A stretch of 64,000 bases of DNA from the NCBI GenBank assembly GCA_045837725.1, contig JBEWZL010000209.1, forward strand, positions 1-64,000, given 5' to 3'. The notes beneath the pieces are model-generated. The model had not been told where the DNA came from and did no database searches. It saw only the letters and a program-made list of their open reading frames with translations. The position numbers and the translations under genes are program-made. Origin of the DNA: Vermamoeba vermiformis. Taxonomy: Eukaryota > Tubulinea > Echinamoebida. Below are positions 12,139-22,594 of the stretch, in pieces (position 1 is the first letter of the stretch; each line of letters opens with the position of its first letter).

Positions 12139-12815
12139 GGTCGCATCCTCTTGGACGACAACCTCCCTTGTCGAACGAGGTCACAACCTCCTGGACAACA
12201 TCCTCCCTTGCCGAACAAGGTCGCATCCTCTTGGACGACAACCTTCCTTGCCGAACGAGGTCGCATCCTCTTGGACAACAACCTCCCTTGTCAAATGAGG
12301 TCGCATCCTCCTGGACGACAACCTTCCTTGTCGAATGAGGTTGCATCCTCCTGGACGACAACCTTCCTTGCCAAACGAGGTCGCATCCTCTTGGACGACA
12401 ACCTCCCTTGTCGAACGAGGTCGCATCCTCCTGGACAACAACCTCCCTTGCCGAACAAGGTCGCATCCTCTTGGACAACAACCTCCCTTGTCAAATGAGG
12501 TCGCATCCTCCTGGACGACAACCTCCTTGCCGAACGAGGTCGCATCCTCTTGGACGACAACCTCCCTTGTTGAACAAGGTTGCATCCTCTTGGACAACAA
12601 CCTTCCTCGTCGAAAGAGGTTGCATCCTCTTGGACGACAACCTTCCTTGTCGAACAAGGTTGCATCCTCCTGGACAACAACCTTCCTTGCCGAACGAGGT
12701 CGCATCCTCTTGGACGACAACCTTCCTTGTCGAACGAGGTCGCATCCTCTTGGATGACAACCTCCTGTCAAAATGAGGTTGTGTCCTGTTGGACAACAAC
12801 TTGCCGTCTAAACAA
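12139..12815. repeat. Array B: 40-bp tandem repeat, about 17 copies
   Basis: The consensus unit starts TCGCATCCTCTTGGACGACA. Unit starts are at 12141, 12181, 12221 and so on in 40-bp steps to 12501, then one 39-bp unit, then 40-bp steps again to about 12815. Divergence between units is a few bases, mostly transitions (TCG/TTG, CTC/CTT). Within the unit GACAA-CCTCCC-TTGTC can pair as a short stem. Because 40 is not a multiple of three and the unit lacks stops in several frames, long open frames appear on both strands. They are repeat artefacts. Confidence 0.93.
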
Positions 12816-12925
12816 GGTGAAAGGAGGTCACATCCCCTCACGCGGCAAGAAAAGCCCCAGAGGGCCACTAACAACCCCATAACCCATAGGGTGGGCAACC
12901 CTAAATATATATAAAATCCCAAGGC

Positions 12926-13139
12926 CGTCAGACCGTCTGACGCCCTTTGCTGTTGCAGTGCATGACTGAGGGTGCAGGTGCAGGTGCATGTGCAATGCCT
13001 TTGCACCTGAGGCCGTCAGACCGTCTGACGCACCCCCCCTTTCCAGAGGCCGTCAGACTGTCTGACGCCCTCCCCCTGTCCCAAGGCCGTCAGACAGTCT
13101 GACGCACCTCCCATCCCTAGGCCGTCAGACCGTCTGACG
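12926..13139. repeat. Block C: five copies of a 17-bp palindrome with a variable centre
   Basis: CGTCAGAC-N-GTCTGACG occurs at 12926-12942 (N=C), 13014-13030 (C), 13051-13067 (T), 13088-13104 (A) and 13123-13139 (C). Both 8-bp arms are unchanged in all five copies while the central base and the spacers differ. Each is embedded in AGGC...CC context. The arms look selected or recently copied, as expected of a dyad protein-binding site or short hairpin. Confidence 0.88.
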
Positions 13140-14080
13140 CCCTCCTGCTGCACCAAGCACAAGGTTACCCATGTTTGAAGTACAATTTTATTTTAAAAAC
13201 TGGCCAGCCCTGGCCCTAAACAGCCTTTAATTGCCTCTTGTGCTTGGAAAAAACCTGGCATGAACGACTAATTTAAAATTTCGGTTTGTTCATCCCAACA
13301 CGCACGAACACGAACACGAACACAAATACAGTGCTGTTGCATTATTTATTTGTCCGTACCCGTGCACGCTCATGTTGCCACCGGTCAATGGTGCTCTCTG
13401 CAATCTTAGGGTTGCAATCGTGCCTAACCCCAACGCAAGTTGATCTCGAGTGCCCTAAGCAGCGCACTGGAGGGGTGAGCTTTTCAAATAATTTATTAAT
13501 TAATTAAAAGTTTGTAATTTTATTTTTTCAGATTTGTTTGCACACTGCAGATCATCGTTGTTTGAAGGCTGGAGTTGGACTGGTGCTTCAGTAAGACATT
13601 ACAAATTATGTTCTTAACTGAAGAGTGGTCGTAGCAAGGCAAGGAGCGTTTGGTAAGTCGAATTAAATTTTAAAATAATTTTCGAGTGCGCGGCATCTGA
13701 CGCTCATTGTTCGTTCAGGGCAGCTGGCCCCCCACGAACTACATAAACATGTGCACTTGAATTTTTGTGCATTGTCACTGCTTGCGACCAAGCCTCCAGC
13801 AGCTAGGTAAGCTGGTTTGAATTCATTTTTTTCACATCGAGCTAACGAAGTCCTGCAAGATCGACCAAGACTTCTCCCAGTGTTGGCAATGAGCATTATC
13901 ACGCGTTACACATTAATTTCTGGTAAGCAAGCAATTTCTTATTAGATTTATCGCTAATATGCTCATTCAGTCGGTTTCTTTCGCTGCATCTGTCATGCCA
14001 ACTGATGGTGCATTCCCCTGCTACAACTGGTTACGACCCACTACGGCCAAGGGTAAGTTAGTTCAGGACTTAGTTTTTTT
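13140..14080. other. Spacer with splice-like signals, no confident gene
   Basis: No confident gene. A short ACGAAC-type microsatellite lies near 13299-13325. Several plus-strand donor-like sites (GTAAGT or GTAAGC near 13649, 13807, 13924 and 14053) alternate with acceptor-like TTCAG sites (for example before 13972), so a spliced transcript is possible. The short segments between them stay open only in mixed frames, so I do not call a CDS. A non-coding RNA or decayed gene would fit equally well. Confidence 0.3.
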
Positions 14081-14330
14081 CAGACATCGTCTCCATGCGG
14101 AGACGACCTCCTACGACTTTGTTTTTTTTTGGTAGATCGTCTCCGCGGTGGAGACGACCTCCTGCGACTTTGTTTTTTTGGTAGATCATCTCCGTGGTGG
14201 AGACGACCTCCTGCGACTTAGTTTTTTTTAGTAGATTGTCTCTGCTGTGGAGACGACCTCCTACAACTTTGGGGGTTTTTTGGTAGATCGTCTCCATGGT
14301 GGAGACAACCCTCTATAACTTTATTTTTTA
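14081..14330. repeat. Array D: about 50-bp tandem repeat, five copies, hairpin-forming unit
   Basis: Units start near 14081, 14131, 14180, 14231 and 14282. Each carries TCGTCTCC-loop-GGAGACGA (8-bp arms, loop of 4-5 bases), then an ACCTCCTGCGACTT segment and a poly-T run. The arms are kept in the first two units and partly kept in the others. It is another minisatellite built on an inverted repeat, unrelated in sequence to arrays A and B. Uniform unit sequence, absence of unique spacers and the eukaryotic setting exclude a CRISPR array. Confidence 0.88.
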
Positions 14331-14617
14331 CTATAACTAATTTTAACCATTAGACAATTGTTTTATGTTGACTGTCAGCCAGAGTCACATGTCACCACAC
14401 AGCTCGCTGGCCCTGCACAACTGCTAGTGACACACCCACACCAACTGCCACATGTGCATGTCATTTGCCCTTGACCTGTATTGTAAATAAAAAAAATTCA
14501 AAGTTTTTATTGTTTTGCAAGTTTTTCAAAGATATTTTTTGTTTTTCAGGGCTAGACCTATATGGCCAGGCCCTACAGTATATATGAATTAACTACTTAC
14601 ATATAGGCTACATTTTC

Positions 14618-15840
14618 GGTGGGAAAAAATAACGGTCACCCACGTGGAGTAAAAATGTTATGCAAAACTTTTGTAACTTCAAAACGAGCCTATTTTTCCG
14701 CATTTTTTGCGGCTAAAATCGACATTGCAAAACTAATGCAAAACTTTGAACACTTGAAAATTATTAAAATTATCGGGACCATTTAGCTTGCCCCCACATC
14801 GTGCCCTTTCAGATCTCAGTAATAAGGCGCGGCAGAAAAATTCTAATTCGTGAATATTAATTTGCGATATATTTCAATATATTTTTCATGCTAATAATCA
14901 ATACCACGCACTGTGTAAGCCCGTTGTAAAAATTCGGATTTGGAATCGCAGATCTTGGTCAGGACAAATGTTTTACAGATGATACTACCGCGAATAATAT
15001 TACTCACCACGTGCATATTTATAAATGGCGTTGAATTCGCCAGTGAATATCATGTCTCCGTGGATTGATGAATCCGATCACTGGAAATTCACCCCGGCGC
15101 AACAAAATTCGCTTTTTGCCGGTTCTATTGCTTGCTATAAGCCCATCTTTTTGAGGGCTGTATCTCCTTTTCTTGTATTGTATCAACACAAGAAATTGAG
15201 CAATTTGGCCTGGGTTTTTGACCGTTACACCTGCGGAATTTTCTGTCTGTAAATTTATCACACAGATGAGCAACACGATCAAAAACTTGAGGATTGCAAC
15301 AGTAATTACACCTCCAGTGCCAGTAATATACGCAGAATTTATCGCAGCACGTACCATCAGCATAATTTGAGGGCAAGAAGCGATTCTGTTGCTTCGGGAA
15401 GGCGTACCGATCGAGACAATCCACATCTCAGCACTACTACTTCAAATATTCTGAGTAGTATCATATTTGTTATTTATATATTCAAGTGCACGTAGGACGC
15501 CAATTTTCGAAGGTCTCAAGCTTCAGCTTGTCGAGATATAATTTAATTAGATTCAGATCTAAATCCGAGTTGAAACGAGGTTGAGACTGATTTCGCCTAT
15601 CATATATAAATATTCACACTCATTTAATTAATTATTAAATAAAATTACTGTAATTTGAGGCACGCAGCCCAATTTACGAATTCGCTGACATTCCGCACAA
15701 TCATTTGCAAGAGTTTTGGCAAATGTTTCGTAACATCACTTTGGGTCGTCAAAAACACGGAAAAATGTGCTCGTTTTGAAGTTACAAAAGTTTTGCATAA
15801 CATTTTTACTCCACGTGGGTGACTGTTATTTTTTCCCACC
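14618..15840. mobile_element. Non-autonomous-looking DNA transposon with long terminal inverted repeats
   Basis: The element is 1,223 bp. The left end starts GGTGGGAAAAAATAAC and the right end is its inverse complement. The first 72 bases of the two ends match with one mismatch, and similarity fades over about 90 bases. It is flanked by a perfect 8-bp direct repeat ACATTTTC (14610-14617 and 15841-15848), the expected target-site duplication. Subterminal TGCAAAACTTT motifs recur inside. Eight-base duplications are known for hAT, P and Merlin transposons, but I cannot assign the family from the ends. Internal frames on the minus strand (15019-15426) are short and show no transposase motif I recognise, so the element probably moves with a transposase supplied from elsewhere. 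Confidence 0.88.
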
Positions 15841-16139
15841 ACATTTTCTTTGCAGCCAGGAGTGGACCCTTTCTGATAACTCTGATACACTGCTGTTTTG
15901 GGGTCTTCTGATAGCACAGTTTGCACAAAGCTGTGGTAATTGATAGTCTTCATTTACAGATGCAGCACAACTCAGTTATGTTGTTGCTCATGACCTTTTT
16001 TCATAATGGGTGCAATTACTATTGTTGGTTTGATTCAAATTCCCCACATTTCAACTGAAAAATATTTAGCTAATTTTTCAGTAATTTTTGTTTACTACCC
16101 AGAAAATTCATACTTGTAATTATTTATGCAACAAATTTG

Positions 16140-16560
16140 AAAGTCCATCACAACTTGGAAGTGAATCAGATTGGCATTGGGACCAAAGAACTCTCCCTTG
16201 CAAGAGTTTGGTATGGAGCATTGCGGCATAATGCACGTTCTGCACTATGACGTGTCCAATGCCACTGTTCATGAAAGAACAGGTAATTTTAACATATTCA
16301 CAGGTTTGCATCAGGATCATGTGGCAAATGCCACATTGGTTTTACAGCAAGTGGGCCTCCTTGTGGTAGATAGGAGTGTTGGGGATAGGCAAGGACTGAA
16401 TTAAATTGTTAAGCTTAAATATAATAATTGGTTTTACCTTCTGCCTCCCAATGAGGCAGAGAAACCTTTAAGCTCCCCAGATCAACAAATAAGGGAGCTT
16501 AAAGCACAATTGAAAGAATTGGAGGAGCACTTTAAATTGGCTCCACACTGGGAATAGTGT
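16140..16560 (+). pseudogene. Coding-like remnant of unknown family
   Basis: A plus-strand stretch reads like protein in one frame. It includes a segment around GMEHCGIMHVLHYDVSNATV (about 16210-16270) and a C-terminal part with the coiled-coil-like QQIRELKAQLKELEEHF, closing near 16557. AT-rich sequence with AATAAA-type signals follows (16590-16680), so the 3' end of a transcript is plausible. The frame is not continuous, and it lies just beyond a transposon insertion. I cannot tell a decayed host gene from a decayed element. Confidence 0.3.
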
Positions 16561-16840
16561 ATGCTATTAGTTATTTAATTTGTTAGTTTTATAATAAATG
16601 CTATTTAAATTTTAATGCTGTATGTTATCAATAAACAGCCAGTTTGGCTATGCCAACTTTCTCCTACCAATAAAACATTGCAAAGTGTTTTTACAAAACC
16701 AATAAAAAGAAGTGATACAAAAATAGAGGGTTTTTCTCTAAAAAAAGAAAACATTCAAATTTTCCTGGTTTAACTGACAGAATCAAGCAACAAAGTTTTT
16801 GGCAAGCAGCAACACCTCAGTTCTGCTAAGCTTCCTTTAT

Positions 16841-19800
16841 TTACAAATTGTCAATCCACTTATGCACCATCAAGTAAATTTTATCCATGGAAGCAGGCTT
16901 GGTAATGTAATCATCCATTCCTGCTTGTTTGGCAGATTCAATCAATTGTTCATCTGTATGGGCACTCAAGCCAACTATTATACTAGGTATTGCCTTTGCA
17001 TCAACTTCAATCTGGCGCAGTTTCTTTGTGACTTCCACTCCATTCATAATGGGCAATGTCAAGTCCATAAATATCATTGAGAACATCTCTGGTGAGAACT
17101 TGTCAAGAACTTCTGGGCCAGTACTTGCAACAACAACTTCATGTCCTTGTTTCTTTAGAATGCTGCTCAATAGGGTTTGGTTGATTATGTTGTCCTCTAC
17201 AATCAGAACTGGCTTCTTGGGAAGATCGGAACGAGCACTGTTAATTGCGTTTTGTGTGACAACTTCCTCTTTGTTCTTTTTCTTGCTTCCATCTGCATTG
17301 ACCCATTGTGCAATGATGCTCCCAATCTTGTCAAATGTAGCAGGCTTGCTGATGAAATCATTCATTCCAGCTTCGATTGCTTCAACAATCTTTTCAGGTT
17401 GAGCGTAGGCACTTAGCCCAATGATGAATGTTGAGTTTGGTGTGCTTTGTGCTCGTTCAATTTCTCTGATTTGTCGGGTAACTTCAATTCCATTCAACTC
17501 AGGCATAGCAATGTCCATCAATATGAAGTCGAAATACTCTGGCTTGAACTTTTCCACGGCTTCCAAACCATTGGCTGCTACTTCGCAGGAGAAGCCTTGC
17601 TTCTTTAACAAGCAACGGCACAACACTTGGTTAATGTAGTTGTCTTCAGCTACTAAAACTCGTCTGGTTGGTTCGCGCAGTTTTTTTGGCAATTCGCTGA
17701 GATGCACTTCCTCTGGGGCTGAAGCACACGTAATGCTGAATGCAAAGCCGTGCTGTGAATGCTCTTCATTGTTAACTACTTGAATGGCACTGCCGCCCAT
17801 GACCTTGGCAAGAAGATTGCTGATTGCGATACTGAACCCCGTATTGCTGTAATGAGAGCCCAGACTACGATTTGCAAAGGAGTGCTGATGCAACGAGGTA
17901 AATTCATCAAATGTCTGCTGATTCATCACATAGTTATTGCACGTGATTCGGGTGATGAGTTCTGATAACTTGTTGCTGATGACTTCGGTTGACTGAGTCA
18001 ACACAATTTGACTGCCGCTTGGAACCTTGTCGACAATGTACGTAAGCAGTGAGTGGATGATGTGCGACAAGCATCGTGCGTCCAATTCAAAACGAAGTCC
18101 AAATACTACTGTTTGCAGTTCAAGTGTGATACCGCGCTGTTCGATTCGATCGGCATACAAACGAGCAATATTTGTGACTAAAACTGCTGGATTAATCGTG
18201 GTTGGTGATAATTCAAATTTGTTCGAGTAAAGCTTCGTCAATAGCACGACTTCGTCCATTACGCGTGTTTGATGAACGGTGCATTCTTCTAGATTGTTCA
18301 AATAGTCCTTCATGTCAGTCAAGTCAGTTGAAACGGTCTCGCGGAAGGTCTTGATTGGATCTTGTGTCTTTGTCGCTGCTTGCCAGGCTTTTTCTAGCGA
18401 GAACAGACGCTCAGAAAGCAACTCCCAGCTGCCAGTAATGCCATGCAACGGGTTTCTAATCTCGTGGCAAATCATGTCTATGAACTCATACAGAGCTGTG
18501 TTGAGTTGCCGCAGTTCTCTTGTCTTTTCTCTTACTTCAGACTCGAGATGCATACGCAACCGGCCAAGTTCCAAATGATTTCGCACACGGGCAATGAGCT
18601 CTTTCTCGGAGAAGGAAGTCTTGACGAGGTAGTCATCCGCCCCTGGCATAAATGTGAGCACCGACTTGTCGCAATGTATGAGACTTACCGTGGCTGAGTC
18701 CTTCAACTTTTGCTTCCTCGCCAGCACGTGCTGACAATAAAATCACGGGAATGCTCTTTGTTATTGGGTTGGAACGGATCTTGCTGATCAATCCGAAACC
18801 ATCAAGTCGAGGCATCATAACATCACTTAGTATTAAATCGGGTGGATTAGCGCATGCAATCTTGTACGCCATCTCTCCATCTGTCGCAGTATCCACGTGC
18901 CACCACTTGCTGAGAATTTGCTTGATGTAACTTCGCATGTCGGAATTGTCGTCGGCCAAAAGCACACGATACCGCTTATTAAAAGGATCGTTGGTCATTT
19001 CGAATGAATCCTCGTCTTCGCTTGAAGAACTCAAAGCACTTGTGCCAGTGACGCCTTCACCCCACTGACTTGCTTCGTCGACAATTGATCGCGTGGAAAT
19101 AGACACACTCACGTCCGTAGGTGATTCTTTGATCTTGTCTTTGGGTAAGTGCGAGCTGCCGAGCGGAATTTTGACGGTGAAAGTAGTGCCACTTCCTAGC
19201 TTGCTCGAGACAGTGATGATGCCTCCGTGTAGCTTTGTTAATTCCTGAATAAGAGCGAGACCAATACCAGAGCCTTCAAAACTTCTTCCTTGAGTGTTTT
19301 CAATTCGGTGGAACCGCCGAAACATGTTTGGTAACTCGTGATCGGGGATGCCAACACCAGTGTCGCTGACTATGAACAGCACCTGATCGTCAACCTGCTT
19401 TAACGACGCAGTTATTCGCCCCATCAGCGTAAACTTGAAAGCATTGGATATGAGATTCATAACAATCTTCTCCCACATCTCGACATCGACAAAGACAGGC
19501 TCCGACAACTGATCAAAGTCCAATACGTATTCAAGAGAGGACTGTTCCATCAAGGACGAAAAGAGTTGGCATAGCTCGCGCGTGAGTTTGACTAGATCCG
19601 TTGGCACGAATGCAACCTGGGACCTTCCTGCTTCAAGTCGTGAGAAGTCTAGAATGGTGTTGACGAGCTTCAATAGCCTGAAGGCATTGCGTTGAATCAT
19701 TATTTGTCGCTCTTTTTGTTGTTCATTAAGAGGGTTGTGTTTGTCCGCTAAGGAGTCTGCCAGTGGTCCAAGCATCAAACTGAGCGGGGTTCGGAACTCG

Positions 19801-21714
19801 TGACTGATGTTTGTGAAAAAGATTGTCTTTGCGTGGTCAATCTTGGCCAATTCTTCCGCTCGTTTCTTCTGCTCTTCGTAAGCACGCACTGTATCCAGCG
19901 CTTTTGTGACGTGACTGACTACCATGTCAAAGAAGGCTTGATACTCAGCATCGTACAAACGGCGAGGACTAATGCCTGCAATAAAAACGCCTATTGGAGT
20001 TCGTTGAGAGTTTGATATTAGTGGCAAAACTACTGCATAGTTCGGTGACTCGGGCCAGATTCCTCCAGGTAACGGACCAAACTTCGGCACAAGTTCTGAG
20101 ACTTTGACTTGCTTCATTGACTTCACTGCTTCCGCGAAAGGCCAACCACAGCTTGTCGTATCTATATCAACCTCGAATGGACTAGCAGGAGTTCCAGGCT
20201 CTAGACCGGTCCAAGACTCTAATATAAGCTTGTTTTCACTGTTGAACAAGTAGAGCAGAGTGAAAGGCAGATCCGCTGGGCACGTGGTCAAAGACTTCGC
20301 CATGGACTTGCAAACGTCGCTCACAGTACCCGCTTTGTTTGCACTGCTTACTTCTCGTAGAAGGTTCATTCTTCGCGTGTTTAAAACCTTCTTTGTCGTT
20401 TCTAATGTCACGTCAAGTACGCCAACTACTTGCATATCTTCGTCGAAGATCGGACTTAATGAGAACGTGAAGTAGACTTCTTCTTGAAATCCATTACGCT
20501 CCATGAGCAACAGCAAGTCTTCTTGAAACTTGGACTTTTCGCCTGCCAACGCGCCTCTTAGCATGCCGATCAGATCAGTCTTGAGTTCACCCCAAATGTC
20601 GAGGCCTCTTTTGCCCATCGCAGGGTGTTTGTCTCCAAGATAAGGTCGATAGCTGTCGTTGTATAATAAGATCAGGTTTGGGCCCCACCAAATGCTCATC
20701 GGGTACTCGTTCTTCAAGCAGATGTTGACCGTGAGGATCAGACTCCGAGGCCACGAAGTTATTGGACCTAATTCGGTCTTGCTCCAATCGATATTGAGCA
20801 TATGTTTGCCCATTGCACCTATAAAAACTCGTAAATTCGATGCTGATCGGTTGCCAAATTAGGAACTATTGACACTTACCTCCGGATGCTATCATGTCCA
20901 AAAAATTCGACGGCAAATCGGGAGGTCTTGCGACGACAATGGTTGTGTCGTTATTTTGTTGGTTTTTTTCTTCTTTAGGCGGATCTCTCTTCGCTACGTG
21001 CAAGATTACGGTGAATTTACTGCCTTTGCCAAGCGAGCTCTCAACGGAGATATTGCCTCCCATGAGATCCACCAATTGTTTGCATATTGTTAAACCGAGG
21101 CCGAATCCGCCAAACCTTCCAACGATGCCGGAGTTTGCTTGAGAGAATCTTTGAAACACTCGATCTTGTTCCTCCTGGCTCATTCCAATTCCCGTGTCCG
21201 CGACGCTGAATTCTACTTCGTATTCGTTCTGGCCTTTTAATTTGTATTTCAAACCAACTGTCACGATGCCTTCAGCGGTAAATTTGAGCGCGTTGCTGAT
21301 CAGCACAATGGCGATTTGTTTGAGCTGCGTTTCATCTGACTCGAAATAAATATCTTCGCGAGGGAAATCAACTACGATGTGCTGTTTGGGAAGTAAATTG
21401 GGTTTGAAAATTTTGATGACATCGCTGACAGCTTTATGCAGAGTGACAGTTGTTAGATTCAGATCTAATTTTGAAGCGTGTAGCTTCGCTGCGGTAAGAA
21501 ATCGCCTTGTGATTGCTGTTTGATGAGTGACGCTGACATCTATGCCGTCAATAAAGCCATTTAGCTCCGAATATACCGCTGCATCCATTTTTGTTTTTGC
21601 CGACGAGAGCAATTTTTTGAGTTGCTCGAGGTTTCCTATAATCCCTTGCAAGGGACTTTGTAGCTCGTGGCATATGTTCGTTAAATAATATTGTAAATCT
21701 TCCGGCGCGTCCAT
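16841..21714 (-). CDS. Multi-kinase hybrid sensor histidine kinase (three kinase-type modules, three receivers)
   Basis: Three exons (21714-20880, 20818-18689, 18642-16841) give 1,588 residues. Domains in order: HisKA with ICHELQSPLQGI and an ATPase domain with N box, DTGIG and GFGLGL (1-280). A PAS-like domain starting near DWSKTELGPITSWPRSL and a GAF-like domain (about 285-610). A second HisKA with NISHEFRTPLSL and a complete ATPase domain (about 625-870). A receiver with phospho-acceptor SDVMMP. A third HisKA with MICHEIRNPL whose ATPase-like region has lost the N box and DxGxG. Two more receivers (MDIAMP, MDLTLP, each with a conserved Lys in SKP or TKP). It is a phosphorelay sensor, with no transmembrane segment visible in this model. 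ATG 21714 follows an acceptor-like CATAG, so a 5' non-coding or short coding exon may exist upstream. Confidence 0.9.
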
Positions 21715-22594
21715 TTGGGCTATGTAAAAAACTTTCCGTTAATAACGGGTCCTAGCCACGACGTGATGAAAAGCGTGAATGGACATTTATAATTAAATAC
21801 TAATCAATAGAAACCTTTTTTGACTATCATTACCTAATCTAAAACATTGTGCTTCTACTAATACGCTTGCAACAAATAATGAAGCGATTGCGGGGCAGTG
21901 GTTGTGTTTGGCACGCGTCGCGTAAAAAGTGCGGAAATTTCGTAGCGAACGATGTACATCACGCGGGTTCGGCCGTAGCACTAGCACTATCATCACCACA
22001 ACTCACTAGTAGATCCTCAACAGCTTTACAACGCAAGCCCTAATAGATCGTTAGTATAATAAACACAATAAACCCAGCAAGGTTTATCGGAATTCCGATA
22101 GGATTGCTGTTTCGTAAACGCACGAGCTGAAACCAAAAATTACCTTATTGAGATCTATTCTCGCGTTCTGTGTCAGAGCCAAGCCACACCGCAACTGCAT
22201 GCTACATGTTGTATTCTAATTATAAAAAGGCCGAGAGGGGTTAGATGGCAATTAAAGCAGACCAAAAACGGATTTAATTAGGTAAAATTATTAACTAAAT
22301 TAAATCAACGCGTATTGCAATGCCATAGCACATAATTATTTATTGTGCCGTAATTAATTAATTGAAAATTATTCTGACAACATTACTGACCTTTCAAAGA
22401 TTTTCTTTGCATTGCGTCAAATCTGTGTTGGAAACCTCCTCTGGAGTCATTGTTTTCTCCTCTTCGTTGACTAAATTCTTTTAGTTTCGTTTTACGACTG
22501 TCGGGTCGGTACGTTTGAGTGTTCCATGGCAAGGAAAAAGTATTAACTGATCTACCTCTTGCGCCGGCGCAGGTCGTTAAATCCCGCAAGGCAC
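21715..22594. promoter_or_regulatory. Intergenic region upstream of the kinase gene with a 16-bp palindrome
   Basis: About 880 bases between the kinase start and the RNA ligase stop. A perfect palindrome TATCGGAATTCCGATA lies at 22085-22100 and is framed by AGCAA/TTGCT arms, an operator-like dyad. AT-rich sequence follows. A 68-codon minus-strand frame at 22383-22589 lacks an ATG at its start and lies in the ligase 3' flank, so I do not call it a gene. Confidence 0.4.

Noticed and set aside
12125-12776. Many overlapping open frames of 100-196 codons on both strands
   Set aside because: They are read out of the 40-bp tandem array B. The repeat lacks stops in most frames and 40 is not a multiple of three, so each frame cycles through the same unit.
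11789-14330. CRISPR-like regular arrays with hairpin repeats
   Set aside because: Units are contiguous tandem repeats without unique spacers, in a telomere-bearing eukaryotic chromosome with no cas-like genes.
15019-15426. Transposase gene inside the inverted-repeat element
   Set aside because: The minus-strand frames are short, contain no DDE/D or zinc-finger pattern I can defend, and switch frame without splice signals.
22383-22589. 68-codon minus frame after the RNA ligase
   Set aside because: No ATG at its start, lies in the 3' flank, no recognisable motif and no splice link to a gene.
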